DNA of 64,000 nucleotides from Pseudomonas sp. FP2196 (GTDB lineage Bacteria; Pseudomonadota; Gammaproteobacteria; Pseudomonadales; Pseudomonadaceae): NCBI RefSeq assembly GCF_030687715.1, contig NZ_CP117445.1, positions 4,577,501 to 4,641,500 of the forward strand, read 5' to 3'. Shown piece by piece: positions 35,325 to 49,907 of this stretch (position 1 is its first letter; each line of letters starts with the position of its first letter). The notes under the pieces were generated by a model. It saw only the letters and a program-made list of their open reading frames with translations, ran no database searches and was not told where the DNA came from. The position numbers and the translations under genes were made by a program.

Positions 35325-36671
35325 TCAATTGATCTGGAATGGATAAACCGCGCCCAGTTTAAGGATTTGCGTCAGTTCATCCAGTGCCGTCCGGCATTCA
35401 AGCAGCAACTGCGGGTCCGCCAGATCGGTTTCGCTCAGGCGGTCGCGGTAGTGCTTTTCAACCCATGCGGTCAACGAACCGTACAACGGGGCCGTCATGA
35501 TAACGCCTGGGTTGACCGCCGCCAGTTCAGTTTCGTTGAGCGCGACGCGCAGACGCAGGCACGCCGGGCCACCGCCGTTCTGCATGCTTTGCTTGAGGTC
35601 GAAGACTTTCACTTCACGGATCAGACCGCCGGAGCTGGTCAGGCTCTGCAAGTAGGCCCACACGCGCTCGTTGGCCTGGCACTCTTGCGGCACGATCAGC
35701 AGCATCGAGCCGTCAGGACGCGACAGCAACTGGCTGTTGAACAGATACGAACGCACCGCGTCGTCCACGGTGACCGCCGAACGCGGCACGCAGATCGACT
35801 GGAAGTTGCCGCCGACCTTGGCCAGTTTGCCTTGCAACTCGGCCAGCATCTGCTCGGTGTTGAGGAACGCGTCCTCGTGATAGAACAGCGCCTCGCCGTT
35901 GCCCACCGCGATCACATCGTTGTGGAACACACCCTGATCGATCACGTTCGGGTTTTGCTGGGCGTAAACCACGCCTTCGTCACGCAGACCGTGCAGACGC
36001 GCAACCGCTTGCGAGGCTTCGAGGGTCTGACGGGCCGGGTACTTTTGCGGTGCCGGGAAACGGTTATCGAAAGCACTGCGACCGAACACGAAAAACTCGA
36101 CACCGGCCTCGCCGTACTCACGGCAGAAACGTGTGTGGTTGGCCGCGCCTTCGTCGCCGAACTGCGCCACCGCCGGCAATGCCGCGTGATGGGCGAAGTG
36201 TTGCTGATTGGCGAACATCGCGCCGAGTACACGGCTGGTGGTCGGGTGCTCGATGCTGCGGTGATATTTGCAGTTGAGGTTGGCGGCAGTGAAATGCACG
36301 CGACCGTCAGCGGTGTCGGCACTCGGGCTGACCGTGGCGGCGTTGGCCACCCACATGCTCGACGCCGAGCAACTGGCAACCAGCAACGGCATGGCTTCTT
36401 TGGCGGCGCGCTCGATTACTTGAGCATCGGTGCCGCTGAAACCCAGGCGGCGCAGCGCAGCCACGTCCGGACGCTCCTGTGGCGCCAGCACACCTTGCTG
36501 AAAGCCCATTTCCATCAGCGCTTTCATTTTCGCCAGGCCTTGCAGCGCGGCTTCCTTCGGATTCGAGGATTGCTGGCTGTTGCTCTGGGACGCCACGTTG
36601 CCGTAGGACAGACCACCGTAGTTATGGGTCGGCCCCACTAGACCGTCAAAATTGACTTCATAGGATTTCAT
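35325..36671 (-). CDS. astB: N-succinylarginine dihydrolase
   Basis: 448 residues, the family length (also aruB). Start [21 protein letters not shown] is the signature; the pentein-fold core carries Cys/His/Glu catalysis, with [16 protein letters not shown] (catalytic Cys near residue 369). It converts N2-succinylarginine to succinylornithine, ammonia and CO2. Second step of the AST pathway; between aruD and the small conserved gene. Confidence 0.97.
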   Translation of the reverse strand: MKSYEVNFDGLVGPTHNYGGLSYGNVASQSNSQQSSNPKEAALQGLAKMKALMEMGFQQGVLAPQERPDVAALRRLGFSGTDAQVIERAAKEAMPLLVASCSASSMWVANAATVSPSADTADGRVHFTAANLNCKYHRSIEHPTTSRVLGAMFANQQHFAHHAALPAVAQFGDEGAANHTRFCREYGEAGVEFFVFGRSAFDNRFPAPQKYPARQTLEASQAVARLHGLRDEGVVYAQQNPNVIDQGVFHNDVIAVGNGEALFYHEDAFLNTEQMLAELQGKLAKVGGNFQSICVPRSAVTVDDAVRSYLFNSQLLSRPDGSMLLIVPQECQANERVWAYLQSLTSSGGLIREVKVFDLKQSMQNGGGPACLRLRVALNETELAAVNPGVIMTAPLYGSLTAWVEKHYRDRLSETDLADPQLLLECRTALDELTQILKLGAVYPFQIN

Positions 36672-36743
36672 CAGCGAGGCTCCACGAGAATCTGTTGTTA
36701 TAGGCTTCAGTAACTAACTGTTCAGTGCGACCGCGTCGCGGCC

Positions 36744-36808
36744 ATCGCGAGCAGGCTCGCTCCCACAGGGAAATGCATTCCAATGTGGGAGCGAGCCTGC
36801 TCGCGAAT
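36744..36808. repeat. REPIN (REP doublet)
   Basis: ATCGCGAGCAGGCTCGCTCC ... GTGGGAGCGAGCCTGCTCGC, arms about 25 bp with a short spacer. Lies between aruB and aruD inside the operon, where its hairpin may protect or process the mRNA. Confidence 0.85.
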
Positions 36809-36813
36809 GGGCA

Positions 36814-39305
<2,492 letters not shown>

Positions 39306-39356
39306 GCTATCTCCTCAAACGGGCCGCCTTCGCCACCCGTGAAACTCGCTAAGGCG

Positions 39357-40376
39357 TTAAACCGCCACCAGGCGCACGCTGGCACCTTCACCGACGCCCA
39401 GGGCTTCGGCCGCTTCCATATCCAGGGTCACCGGTTTGCCAGGCGCGTAGTCCAGCTCAAGCAACACGGCGCGGTAATCCTGCAACTGGGCGTTGGCCAC
39501 CAGATACTGGCGCCCGGCACCTTTGACCGGCTCGCCGATCTTCACTGGCACAACGCGGCTCTGGGCGATCGAACGGATCCCGGAAACACGCGCATGCAGG
39601 GTCGGGCCACCGTCGAAAATGTCGATGTAGTGATCGGTCTCAAAGCCTTCGCGCATCAGGATGTCGAAGGTGATCTGTGCACGCGGGTGCACCTGGCCCA
39701 TCGCTTCTTGAGCGGAATCCGGCAGCAGCGGCACGTAGATCGGGTAATGCGGCATCAGCTCGGCGAGGAACGTACGGCTTTTCAGCCCGCACAGGCGCTC
39801 GGCCTCGGCGTAGTTGAGGTCGAAGAAGTTGCGACCAATGGCGTCCCAGAACGGCGAGTCGCCATTCTCGTCGCTGTAACCGACGATCTCGGTGACCACC
39901 GAATCAGCGAAACGCTCCGGGTGGCTGGCAACAAACAGCAGGCGACCACGGGAGTTGAGCTCAGACCACGGCGAACCCACCAACTCACGCTGCACATAGA
40001 AACTGGTCAACAAGCTGTTGCCGGTCAGGTCGTGGCATTGCGAAAGCACGTGGATCTTGTTGTGGATCTTCAGCTCGCGGGAGGCGTGTACGAAGGTCTC
40101 GTTGCGGAAGCTGTAGAACGGCTCCGAATAACCCGCCGAGGCAACGATGGCCGAGCAGCCGACCAGTTTGCCGGTGGCGGTGTCTTCGAGGACGAAGAAG
40201 TAGCTCTCTTCACCGTTGAAGCTCACTTCGGCGGCGAACGAGGCTTCGCTCGCGGCGATCTTGTCGCTCAGACGTTCCACGTCATCCGGCAAGGAAGTGA
40301 CACCAATCGGGCTGTCCGCAGCCAGACGCTGTACCTCGCCCAGATCAGCCATTTGCGCGGGGCGCATCACCAGCAT
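39357..40376 (-). CDS. aruF: Arginine N-succinyltransferase subunit alpha
   Basis: 339 residues, MLVMRPAQMADLGEVQRLAA at the start, paralogous to AruG (FFVLEDTATGKLVGCSAIVA; NSLLTSFYVQRELVGSPW). Forms the first AST enzyme with AruG. Separated from aruC by a REPIN of about 90 bp and from aruG by 51 bp. Confidence 0.96.
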   Translation of the reverse strand: MLVMRPAQMADLGEVQRLAADSPIGVTSLPDDVERLSDKIAASEASFAAEVSFNGEESYFFVLEDTATGKLVGCSAIVASAGYSEPFYSFRNETFVHASRELKIHNKIHVLSQCHDLTGNSLLTSFYVQRELVGSPWSELNSRGRLLFVASHPERFADSVVTEIVGYSDENGDSPFWDAIGRNFFDLNYAEAERLCGLKSRTFLAELMPHYPIYVPLLPDSAQEAMGQVHPRAQITFDILMREGFETDHYIDIFDGGPTLHARVSGIRSIAQSRVVPVKIGEPVKGAGRQYLVANAQLQDYRAVLLELDYAPGKPVTLDMEAAEALGVGEGASVRLVAV

Positions 40377-40425
40377 GGTGTCACTCCTTTTTCTCTTATC
40401 AATTCACAGAAAAAACACCGGACCT

Positions 40426-40515
40426 TGTAGGAGTGAGCCTGCTCGCGATTGCGGTCTGTCAGAAACCAATGAGTCGACTGACATACCGCAATCGCGAGCA
40501 GGCTCACGCCTACAG
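40426..40515. repeat. REPIN (GTAGGAGTGAGC type)
   Basis: TGTAGGAGTGAGCCTGCTCG ... CGAGCAGGCTCACGCCTACA, with an additional inner inverted part (ATTGCGGT ... ACCGCAAT). Between aruC and aruF. Confidence 0.85.
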
Positions 40516-40578
40516 TTGATCGGGTCCGGCATTAAAATTTTGATCGACGCCCGAGAGGTTCGGGCATCGAAAGGTCTA

Positions 40579-41944
<1,366 letters not shown>

Positions 41945-42104
41945 TATAGCGTCGCAAAGGCGCAGTTTAAACCGGCGCTGCCGATTTGCGGCAGGGCGGC
42001 AAGGATATCAATTCAAGACCTTCTCACCGGTATAAATATGTACCGCACCGAAGACGCATTGCTCTGATTTGCTTGGCACTTTCCAAACGCCAAGGATTGG
42101 CCCG

Positions 42105-45100
42105 ATGTATCCGACCGACGAGCAGCATACCGCCACCAGTCACAACGTCGATTCACAGCAGCCCGACGTTCACTACCTGCACCTCAAAGCCAGCATGCCC
42201 GATTGGCTGGGCAACGCTTCGGCGACCAGGCGCAACGCCCTCAAGACCACTCAACCAAGGCTGCCGCTCAAGTTGCAGGCGGTACCGGTCGCCCAGCACC
42301 AGGCGCTGAAGGCGCTCAATGCCGCGCACTGGACGGCACAAAACGATGTCGACCAAGCGCTGGAACATTTCCAGGATGCCAGCACCTTCGCCGAGCCATT
42401 GCTCAAAGCCGCCCTGAAAAAAGAGTTCGATCTGGATCTGGACGTCAGAGCCACGTTCCTGCACCTCTACGTTCCGGTCACCACGCCGGGGTTTTCAATC
42501 AAGACTGGCGCCCGCACCTGGACGGTTTCGCTACTGGACGCTGCGCTGCATAACTTCGAGGAGAAGGAAACCCGAGACGATGCCTATGAAAGCGCATCCA
42601 CCTTCGTCACCAAACCCACGGCGACCGGCCAGTTCAACACCCTGCCTGCGCTCAAGCAAACGCTGAGCATCGGCGCATTCACCCGGCTCTGCAGAACACT
42701 GGATATCGGCGCACAGTACAAAACCTGGCTGGAAGACCATCTGGGCTTCACCGATGAAACCAAAGCCGCAGCGCTGCGCCTGAAGATCGACAAAAGCCAA
42801 CAGGCTGCGCTCAAGGCTGCCTTGCAGTTTGCCCGGATGAGCGGCGATATCAGCGAAGGCTATTTTCGTACGATCACGGGACTGGCCGAAGGCATACCGC
42901 ACCTGCGAATCAAGGGCCAGGCCCTGCGATGTAACAGCCTGACGTTGATGGACGCGCCTCTTACCGACATCGTTGTGTTCGCCCCGTCGGCAAATGAACC
43001 GCGAGCGGTGGCGCGGGTGGTGGCCTGGGTGCCGGACGACCCGGAACACCCGATCAAGGAGTACGCCTCAGCAGCAGCGCTGGAAGTCGAACTGACCCGG
43101 CAATTGCGCTCGCGCGACTACCAGAAATTCTTCAGTCGTTTCGTCAACCATCAACAGCGCGGCTTTTTCTTCTCCAGCCTGAACGCTCGCCTGAGTCGGG
43201 TGAAATGGCACAAGCCACAGGCAGGCAGTTCGCAGGCGCCATGGCGCGATGAACCGCTCGACAAACCGGACCTGCAACTGGCGGCCACGCCGATCAACGG
43301 CCAATTATGGGAGCACCTTTATCAAGGCAAACTGAACAAGATCCTCAATGACGCCCAAGCCATTGCCGTCGCGAATGCCACGGTCGATTCAAAAGTGCGC
43401 TGGGCGCTGTGGGATTCGTTCGTCAGTATCGCCTCGACCATTGTGCAGACCGCTGCCTTCATCATCGCGCCGTTCGTGCCAGTGATGGGCGAAATGATGA
43501 TGGCGTACGTGGCTTACCAGTTTCTCGACGAGGTTTTCGAAGGCGTCGTCGACTGGGCGCTAGGTCAGGCCGAACAGGCGTTGCAGCATCTGGTCGGCAC
43601 CGTGGAATCCTTGATCCAGTTGGGCGCGTTTGCCGCCGGTGGCGCCATTGCCGTCGGCGAGTTTCGCAACGTCTTGCCGCGAGAGATCGTGGCCTTCATT
43701 GATCGCTACCTCCCCGTGCAGATGGCCAATGGTCAAACCCGCTATTGGGAACCGGATCTGACCCGTTATCAGCAAACATCCCTGCCACCTGAAAACACCC
43801 AACCGTCCCGACTCGGCCTGCGCGAGCATGATGGAAAACTGCTGCTGCCCCTTGAACAAGGCCACTACGCCGTCAGCGAAAGCCACATCCCCGGACAATA
43901 CCGCATCGAACACCCCACCCGTCCCGACGCCTATCGACCGATCGTGCGCCACAATGGCGATGGCGCCTGGCACACCGAACTCGAGCAACCGCTGACATGG
44001 AGCAGCGACACGGCGCTGCGTCGCATCGGCCATTCGATGGAATCGTTTTTGCCCACGCGTCGCGCGCGGATTCTGCAGGTCAGCGGTTACACCGAAGAGG
44101 GGCTGCGCATGATGCATGTCGAACAGGCATCAGTGCCGCCACTGCTGGCCGACAGCATCACGCGGTTCAAGATCGATCAGGATCTGCAACTCTTCATCGA
44201 GCAACTGGGCAGCGAACTGCCCGAGCATTATCAGAACGCCGATCCGCTGACACAGCTGCAATTACTCGCAGAACTCGACCGCTGGCCGGCCGACAAACGA
44301 CTGCGCTGGGTGGACTCGCAAGGCGAAGTCGTCTGGCAATCTTCGGCCGATGAAAGCTTGCCCGTTACGGACATTCGTCAGGACAACCTGATCGAGCAAG
44401 ATGTGCTCAAGACCTTGCTCGACAGCCTGGACGAACAGGCCGCCAAAACAGTGCTCGGTGAAACGTTCGGCGGGCCCAGCCTTTCTCTCGATGAGCGCGC
44501 GGGCAATTTGCGCAAGCAGTTGCTGCAGCGGGCCAAACAACAACGCCATGCGATGTTCGAATCCCGCTATCAGGCCAGCGAGCAACCTGACGATCCACTG
44601 ATCAGCACTCTCGCGCAGCATGAACCGGCACTGCCCACCCGCGTCAGCCAGGAGCTGCTCAACAACGCCAGCGGTGACGAGCTCGTGCAAATCAGCGAAG
44701 GACAACTGCCGCAGCGACAACAGGAGCTCATGCAGATGGCCAGCGAGGAAGTTCGCGTTACACGTGCTTTCGAAGGGCTGGAGCTGGACTCGGTGAACAA
44801 TCCGGATACCGACACGCTGGTCCTGCACAGTCTCAAGCGCGTGCCCGGCTGGAGCGGCGACGTGCGCCTGGAAATTCGCGAGAGTACCTACGAAGGCAGG
44901 GTGCTCGACAGCACCGGGCGCGTCGATGCGGCGGCGCAAAAGGTGTTGGTTCGGCAACCCGGTGGCCGTTATCAGCCGTTTGATGAGCGTGGCCAGGAAT
45001 TGCATGCACCCGCCGATATATATTCCAGCATTCTGTGTGCCCTGCCGGATACCGAACGCCAGGCCCTGAACATTCAGATTGGCCAGACAGAACAATTGAA

Positions 45101-48100
45101 ACAGGCGATCCGCGCCCGACCTCTGGCGCGTAGCGAGCTGCGCGTGGCGGTATCGCTGCCACCGGTCAGGCCCCCGGCCGTAGACACGTTGCGCCTGGTG
45201 GGACGCGGCGGTCGCCAGCCGACATTCGGGGTGCCTGACGCATCTGCGCCACCCGGCGGCTTCATCGAACCGCCCCCCCTCGACCCCGTTCAGGTGATCT
45301 ATCGCGGCTTCACCGCTCAGGATGCCGAGGACTTCGCCATCAGATTCAACCAGGATCCGGTCGCCATCAGGAACGAACTGGCCCGCCTGCGGAGTGAACT
45401 CAGCCAACTGCGCGACGACCTGCGTCTTTGGGAAAGCCGGGTGCCCTTGAACAACCCCCTCACCGGACTTCCCTTGACGGAAATCGAACTGCGGGCGGCC
45501 AGGCAAAGCCGGGAAAGACTGAGGATGGATATGGAGCGCTGCTGGCGCCGGGAACTACGCAGTTCTGCCGGTTACTTGCTGCAGATCAGGGAACCGATCA
45601 TCGGCGACTTGCCTGTATTGAGCGCCGACTTCAGCCATGTCGTCCTGCTGACCATCAATGGCAGCGCGCGCACCGGTGCCGTCGATGGTTTCTTGCAGCA
45701 ATTCCCCCGCCTGATGTATCTGGACATGCAAAACCTCAATTTGCGCAACTTGCCGCCCGCCATTGGCTCGATGTCGCGACTGCGAAATCTGACCGCGCGC
45801 GACTGCGCCGTGATGCTGCCTGCCGACAGTCGATCATTGTTTTCACCCTTGACCGAACTGATTCTCCTGGACTTGCAAGGCAACCGTCTCGGCACCGCGC
45901 CCGATGTTCACACCCTGCCAGCGTTACGCTACATCAATCTCGACTATACCGGCATCACAGCGCCGCCAAGGGCTCTGCTCGACCACCCGCGACTGATCAC
46001 CGGAAGGTTCGAAGGCAATCAGATCGCCGACATTCCCGAGGCGTTTTTCGATCTCGCGCCTGCGCTGAGCGATGGATTCAGTTTTGCCAACAACCCACTG
46101 TCACCGATCACTCGGGAGCGGGTGAAAATTTACTTCCAGCGCACCCAAAAATTGTTCGGCATCTTGCCCGAGCGAGCTGATCTGACCCGGGCAATGAACC
46201 TGTTTCCCGGCCTCGATGCCGGTCGAGCAGCCGAATTGCTTTACCAACTGCCGGGCACGCTGGCGGACGGTCGAGCGCAACTCGCCCGCTGGGAAACTGA
46301 ACTGAATCGTATGCAGAACGACCTTGCGCAATGGACCAACGACGTGCCTGAACGCCACCCCGAAAGCGGCGTGGCATTGACAACAAATGAGCGGGTCAGC
46401 GAGCGCCTCGCCCGGCAGGGCTTCAGCCTCAAGCTCGAACAGTTCTGGCGCGAAAGAAGCCCGTTATCCCCGAGCCCGCGTAACAGCCGTCTGGAAGCAA
46501 GTCTCGAATTCATCGGCGACATGCCGGTACTCGACGCAGACTTCAGTCACGTTGGCGTGTTGGCGCTCGATGGCAACAAAAACATCTCGGCCCTGCTGCC
46601 GTTCCTGCAACGCCTGCCGAACCTGACGCATCTGGAGCTGAATTTCTTTGACCTGGAACCGGCCACCCTGTCATCCATCAACAAGCGACAACTGGTCACG
46701 CTGCGGCTCAAAAATTGCGGAGTTGTGTTAACCCCGGAGAATCAGGCGGCGCTATGCGCCATGTCACAGTTGGAGACACTCGAGTTGAGCGGTAATCCGC
46801 TCGGATCCTTCTTTGATCTGAATCTGCTGCCCTCCCTCAGGCACCTGGACCTCTCGGAAACCGGCCTCATCGAACTCCCACCCGGAATCGCCGACACCCC
46901 CAACCTGGGAACAGCACTGTTCAGTGGAAACAACATCATCGAACTGCCCGACGCCCTGTTCGACTTGCCGGCCGAGCGCAGCGACGGGATTGACCTGGCC
47001 GACAATCACGGTCTCTCGCCAGCCGCCCGTAACCGGATAAAGAACTACTACCGTAGAACCGGGCATGATTTCGACGTGCTGGCAGATCCTGCGGATATTA
47101 CTCTGGCGCAGTGGCTGTTCCCGAGCCTGGACACCGTTGAAGCCAGTGAAGTGATCTATGACATGCCCGGAACCCTGGTAGACAGCCGGATTCAGCTCCA
47201 CCTCTGGCAAGTGGAGCTGAACAGGCTAGAACAGGATCTACGCACATGGGCGCTTCAGGTACCCCGGCAGGATCCTGTGACCGGCGCAGCGTTCGACGCC
47301 GCCGAGATGTACAACAACTACACGGCTCGCTCGGAATTCTCACAACGGCTTCAACGTTTTTGGCAGAGCCGATCAAGCACCTCCAGCATGCGCGAGGATC
47401 ATTTCAGTGCCAATCTGGCCTTTACGGGGGCCATGCCACGGCTGACCGCGGACTTCAGCCATGTCTCAAATCTGAGCCTCATGGGCACTGCCGCGGTGAC
47501 TGACATCGCCTCCTTCATCGAACTGTTCCCCCAGTTGCAAGTCCTCGAAATGCGCAACTTCGCCATGGGACAAATGCCAGCCAGTCTGGCGCGCCTGGCA
47601 CAACTCAAGGAATTGACGCTGACCAGGTGCGGTATCACCTTCACGGCCGAAGGGCAGACCCTGCTGCAATCGCTGAACAAGCTTGAGCATCTGGACCTGA
47701 GTCATAACACACTGGTCGAGATTCCTGACCTGGCGGGGCTGCCGATGCTCAACGACATACGTCTGACCAGCACCGGTATCGCCAACGTGCCCAATGGCCT
47801 GGCCACTCATCCGAACCTGCGAAACGCGCTGCTCAACGACAATGCGATCACGGATCTGCCCGAGTTGTTTTTCTCGATGGATATCGATCTGGCTGATGGT
47901 ATTGATCTGGCACAAAACCCTCTGTCCCTCGCCACCCGCAACCGAATCAAAGCGCACTACGCGGCCATTGGTTATGACTTCGGCGTACTCCCCGATCTGG
48001 CCGACACCATCAAGGCACAGGCACTGTTCCCTGATCTGGAAATTGAAGATGTCACCCATGTGATTTATGAGTTGCCGGGAACACTGGCAGATGGCAGCGC

Positions 48101-49904
48101 ACAACTGGCGCGATGGGAGGCAGAAATCACGCAGATGATCAGCGACCTCGCCGAATGGTCCGAGCGTGCCCCCGCCGGACCGACAGGTTTGAACCTGGAC
48201 GCCGTTGACAGAGCGGCGCAGCGGTTCGAGCGCCGAGCGTTCAGTGAAAAACTGGAGCATTTCTGGCGCGCCAGACAAAACAGCAAAACGGAACTCAGGC
48301 TCAACGCTTTCGACGCCAATCTGCGGGTGATCGGTGAACTGCCGACGCTGGATGCCGATTTCAGTCACGTCACCCAATTGACCTTGCAGGGCAACCCGAC
48401 GTTGTCAGACGTCGAGGGTTTTCTGAATTGCTTTACCGGGGTGGAGGCTCTGGAAATGCGCCAGTTTGCCCTGGGTCGATTCCCCCAGACCGTATCTCGC
48501 ATGCCCAAACTCAAAACCCTGGTCCTCAGTTCCTGCGACATTGCGCTTGATGAATCGGGACAAACCGCCTTGTCGTCGTTATCCCGCCTGGCGATGCTGG
48601 ATATGTACGACAACCCGCTGGGCAGCGCACCAGATGTTTCAGCCCTGCGCGCACTGACCTTCATTGATCTGTCCAAAACCGGGATCGACCAGATTCCACC
48701 CAGCCTGCTTGAGTTGCCTGAACTGGAAACGGCGGTACTCCATGAAAATCACATCAGTGTGTTGCCGGAGGCTCTTTTTCAACTGCCCGCCGCTGCCAGC
48801 GATGGCTTTGATCTGAGTCAGAACCCCCTACTGCCCGCCACGCGCGAACGGATAAAAATCCATCGTCAAGCGCTGGGGATTGATTTTGGAGTGTCCGTCG
48901 GCCTGGAAGACAGTCAACTGGCCCGTGAGTTGTACCCGCATCTGACCGATGCGCAACTGGACGATATCGTCTACCGCCTGCCCGGCACGCTGGCCGACGG
49001 CCACCTTGAACTGATGCGCCGGCAGACCGAACTGGCGAACCTGATCAGGGATCTCGATGCCTGGACGAAAGCCAAGCCAGCCGATCCCGAGAGCGGTGTC
49101 CCCCTGAACAGCGACAGCCTGCGTCAGGAACAACAGCGCAGGGAACAATTCAAGTTAAGTGTGGAGTATTGCTGGCGACGGATTGTCACGCAGGGTCAGA
49201 GCGAAATCCGTTTTACTTCAAACCTGCCGATCACAGGGGAGCTGCCAACGCTATCGGCTGACTTCAGCCACATACAAGCAGTGAGCCTGACGGGCAGCAG
49301 CTTCACGCCCACCCGCATCGGTCGATTTCTCGAGGTGTTCCCCAACCTGAGGACACTTGATATCGAGGGTTATCACCTTGGCGACATTCCCGAATCGGCA
49401 TACACCATGCAAAGCCTGATCAGGCTCAACCTGACGGACTGTCACATCACGCTCACTGAACACTCTGCCCACGCATTAGCCAACATGAGCAAACTAGGTC
49501 GCCTCGTCCTCAGGAACAATAAGCTGGGGCGCACCCCCGACCTCACTCAGATGACGGCGCTGGGCGCACTGGATCTGAGCAACACGGGACTCACGGAAAT
49601 TCCACCCGGTTTGTTCAGTCACACTCACCTTGCGCATGCCGATCTGGCCAACAACGCCATTGTCGAGTTGCCCTTGGAGATCATGAAGGCGGGGACCACG
49701 GAGTTCGACTTCAGCGGCAATCCGCTATCGCCGACCAGCCAGCAAACCCTCGCTGACTACGTCAGCAGAAGGACCGCCAGACTGGAACTCGCACAAAAAT
49801 CGCATCGGGATGTCGAGGATTTCAATGACGAGTCGTTTGAAAGTGGGACAGCCAGGCCGAACACCGACTCTTCGGGCAGTTCCAGTGACCTGATCATCGA
49901 CTAG
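42105..49904 (+). CDS. Giant leucine-rich-repeat protein, dermonecrotic-toxin-like N-terminus
   Basis: 2,599 residues from ATG 42105 (AAGGA upstream). Residues about 1-1,150: helical toxin-like part of the kind annotated as dermonecrotic toxin domain in Pseudomonas, with a hydrophobic stretch near 430-520 (SIASTIVQTAAFIIAPFVPV). Then five LRR modules begin [SDT]-ADFSH[VI] at 1173, 1477, 1781, 2083 and 2384: a 301-304 residue period, each with LRRs, a LPGTLADG motif and a helical linker. The tail is acidic and Ser-rich. I see no NEL ubiquitin-ligase domain. No signal peptide; delivery is unknown. Symbol and target not assigned. Confidence 0.85.
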   Translation: MYPTDEQHTATSHNVDSQQPDVHYLHLKASMPDWLGNASATRRNALKTTQPRLPLKLQAVPVAQHQALKALNAAHWTAQNDVDQALEHFQDASTFAEPLLKAALKKEFDLDLDVRATFLHLYVPVTTPGFSIKTGARTWTVSLLDAALHNFEEKETRDDAYESASTFVTKPTATGQFNTLPALKQTLSIGAFTRLCRTLDIGAQYKTWLEDHLGFTDETKAAALRLKIDKSQQAALKAALQFARMSGDISEGYFRTITGLAEGIPHLRIKGQALRCNSLTLMDAPLTDIVVFAPSANEPRAVARVVAWVPDDPEHPIKEYASAAALEVELTRQLRSRDYQKFFSRFVNHQQRGFFFSSLNARLSRVKWHKPQAGSSQAPWRDEPLDKPDLQLAATPINGQLWEHLYQGKLNKILNDAQAIAVANATVDSKVRWALWDSFVSIASTIVQTAAFIIAPFVPVMGEMMMAYVAYQFLDEVFEGVVDWALGQAEQALQHLVGTVESLIQLGAFAAGGAIAVGEFRNVLPREIVAFIDRYLPVQMANGQTRYWEPDLTRYQQTSLPPENTQPSRLGLREHDGKLLLPLEQGHYAVSESHIPGQYRIEHPTRPDAYRPIVRHNGDGAWHTELEQPLTWSSDTALRRIGHSMESFLPTRRARILQVSGYTEEGLRMMHVEQASVPPLLADSITRFKIDQDLQLFIEQLGSELPEHYQNADPLTQLQLLAELDRWPADKRLRWVDSQGEVVWQSSADESLPVTDIRQDNLIEQDVLKTLLDSLDEQAAKTVLGETFGGPSLSLDERAGNLRKQLLQRAKQQRHAMFESRYQASEQPDDPLISTLAQHEPALPTRVSQELLNNASGDELVQISEGQLPQRQQELMQMASEEVRVTRAFEGLELDSVNNPDTDTLVLHSLKRVPGWSGDVRLEIRESTYEGRVLDSTGRVDAAAQKVLVRQPGGRYQPFDERGQELHAPADIYSSILCALPDTERQALNIQIGQTEQLKQAIRARPLARSELRVAVSLPPVRPPAVDTLRLVGRGGRQPTFGVPDASAPPGGFIEPPPLDPVQVIYRGFTAQDAEDFAIRFNQDPVAIRNELARLRSELSQLRDDLRLWESRVPLNNPLTGLPLTEIELRAARQSRERLRMDMERCWRRELRSSAGYLLQIREPIIGDLPVLSADFSHVVLLTINGSARTGAVDGFLQQFPRLMYLDMQNLNLRNLPPAIGSMSRLRNLTARDCAVMLPADSRSLFSPLTELILLDLQGNRLGTAPDVHTLPALRYINLDYTGITAPPRALLDHPRLITGRFEGNQIADIPEAFFDLAPALSDGFSFANNPLSPITRERVKIYFQRTQKLFGILPERADLTRAMNLFPGLDAGRAAELLYQLPGTLADGRAQLARWETELNRMQNDLAQWTNDVPERHPESGVALTTNERVSERLARQGFSLKLEQFWRERSPLSPSPRNSRLEASLEFIGDMPVLDADFSHVGVLALDGNKNISALLPFLQRLPNLTHLELNFFDLEPATLSSINKRQLVTLRLKNCGVVLTPENQAALCAMSQLETLELSGNPLGSFFDLNLLPSLRHLDLSETGLIELPPGIADTPNLGTALFSGNNIIELPDALFDLPAERSDGIDLADNHGLSPAARNRIKNYYRRTGHDFDVLADPADITLAQWLFPSLDTVEASEVIYDMPGTLVDSRIQLHLWQVELNRLEQDLRTWALQVPRQDPVTGAAFDAAEMYNNYTARSEFSQRLQRFWQSRSSTSSMREDHFSANLAFTGAMPRLTADFSHVSNLSLMGTAAVTDIASFIELFPQLQVLEMRNFAMGQMPASLARLAQLKELTLTRCGITFTAEGQTLLQSLNKLEHLDLSHNTLVEIPDLAGLPMLNDIRLTSTGIANVPNGLATHPNLRNALLNDNAITDLPELFFSMDIDLADGIDLAQNPLSLATRNRIKAHYAAIGYDFGVLPDLADTIKAQALFPDLEIEDVTHVIYELPGTLADGSAQLARWEAEITQMISDLAEWSERAPAGPTGLNLDAVDRAAQRFERRAFSEKLEHFWRARQNSKTELRLNAFDANLRVIGELPTLDADFSHVTQLTLQGNPTLSDVEGFLNCFTGVEALEMRQFALGRFPQTVSRMPKLKTLVLSSCDIALDESGQTALSSLSRLAMLDMYDNPLGSAPDVSALRALTFIDLSKTGIDQIPPSLLELPELETAVLHENHISVLPEALFQLPAAASDGFDLSQNPLLPATRERIKIHRQALGIDFGVSVGLEDSQLARELYPHLTDAQLDDIVYRLPGTLADGHLELMRRQTELANLIRDLDAWTKAKPADPESGVPLNSDSLRQEQQRREQFKLSVEYCWRRIVTQGQSEIRFTSNLPITGELPTLSADFSHIQAVSLTGSSFTPTRIGRFLEVFPNLRTLDIEGYHLGDIPESAYTMQSLIRLNLTDCHITLTEHSAHALANMSKLGRLVLRNNKLGRTPDLTQMTALGALDLSNTGLTEIPPGLFSHTHLAHADLANNAIVELPLEIMKAGTTEFDFSGNPLSPTSQQTLADYVSRRTARLELAQKSHRDVEDFNDESFESGTARPNTDSSGSSSDLIID
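45621..49903 (+). repeat. Five tandem ~910-bp coding repeats
   Basis: Module starts at 45,621, 46,533, 47,445, 48,351 and 49,254 inside the LRR gene. They are diverged in sequence but share landmarks ADFSHV, LPGTLADG and NPLSPATR-x-RIK. The last module is cut short after its LRRs. Confidence 0.85.
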
Positions 49905-49907
49905 CGA

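Noticed and set aside
49700..49904. NEL ubiquitin-ligase domain at the end of the LRR protein
   Set aside because: The C-terminal tail after the last LRR is only about 60 residues, acidic and Ser-rich, with no Cys; too short for NEL.
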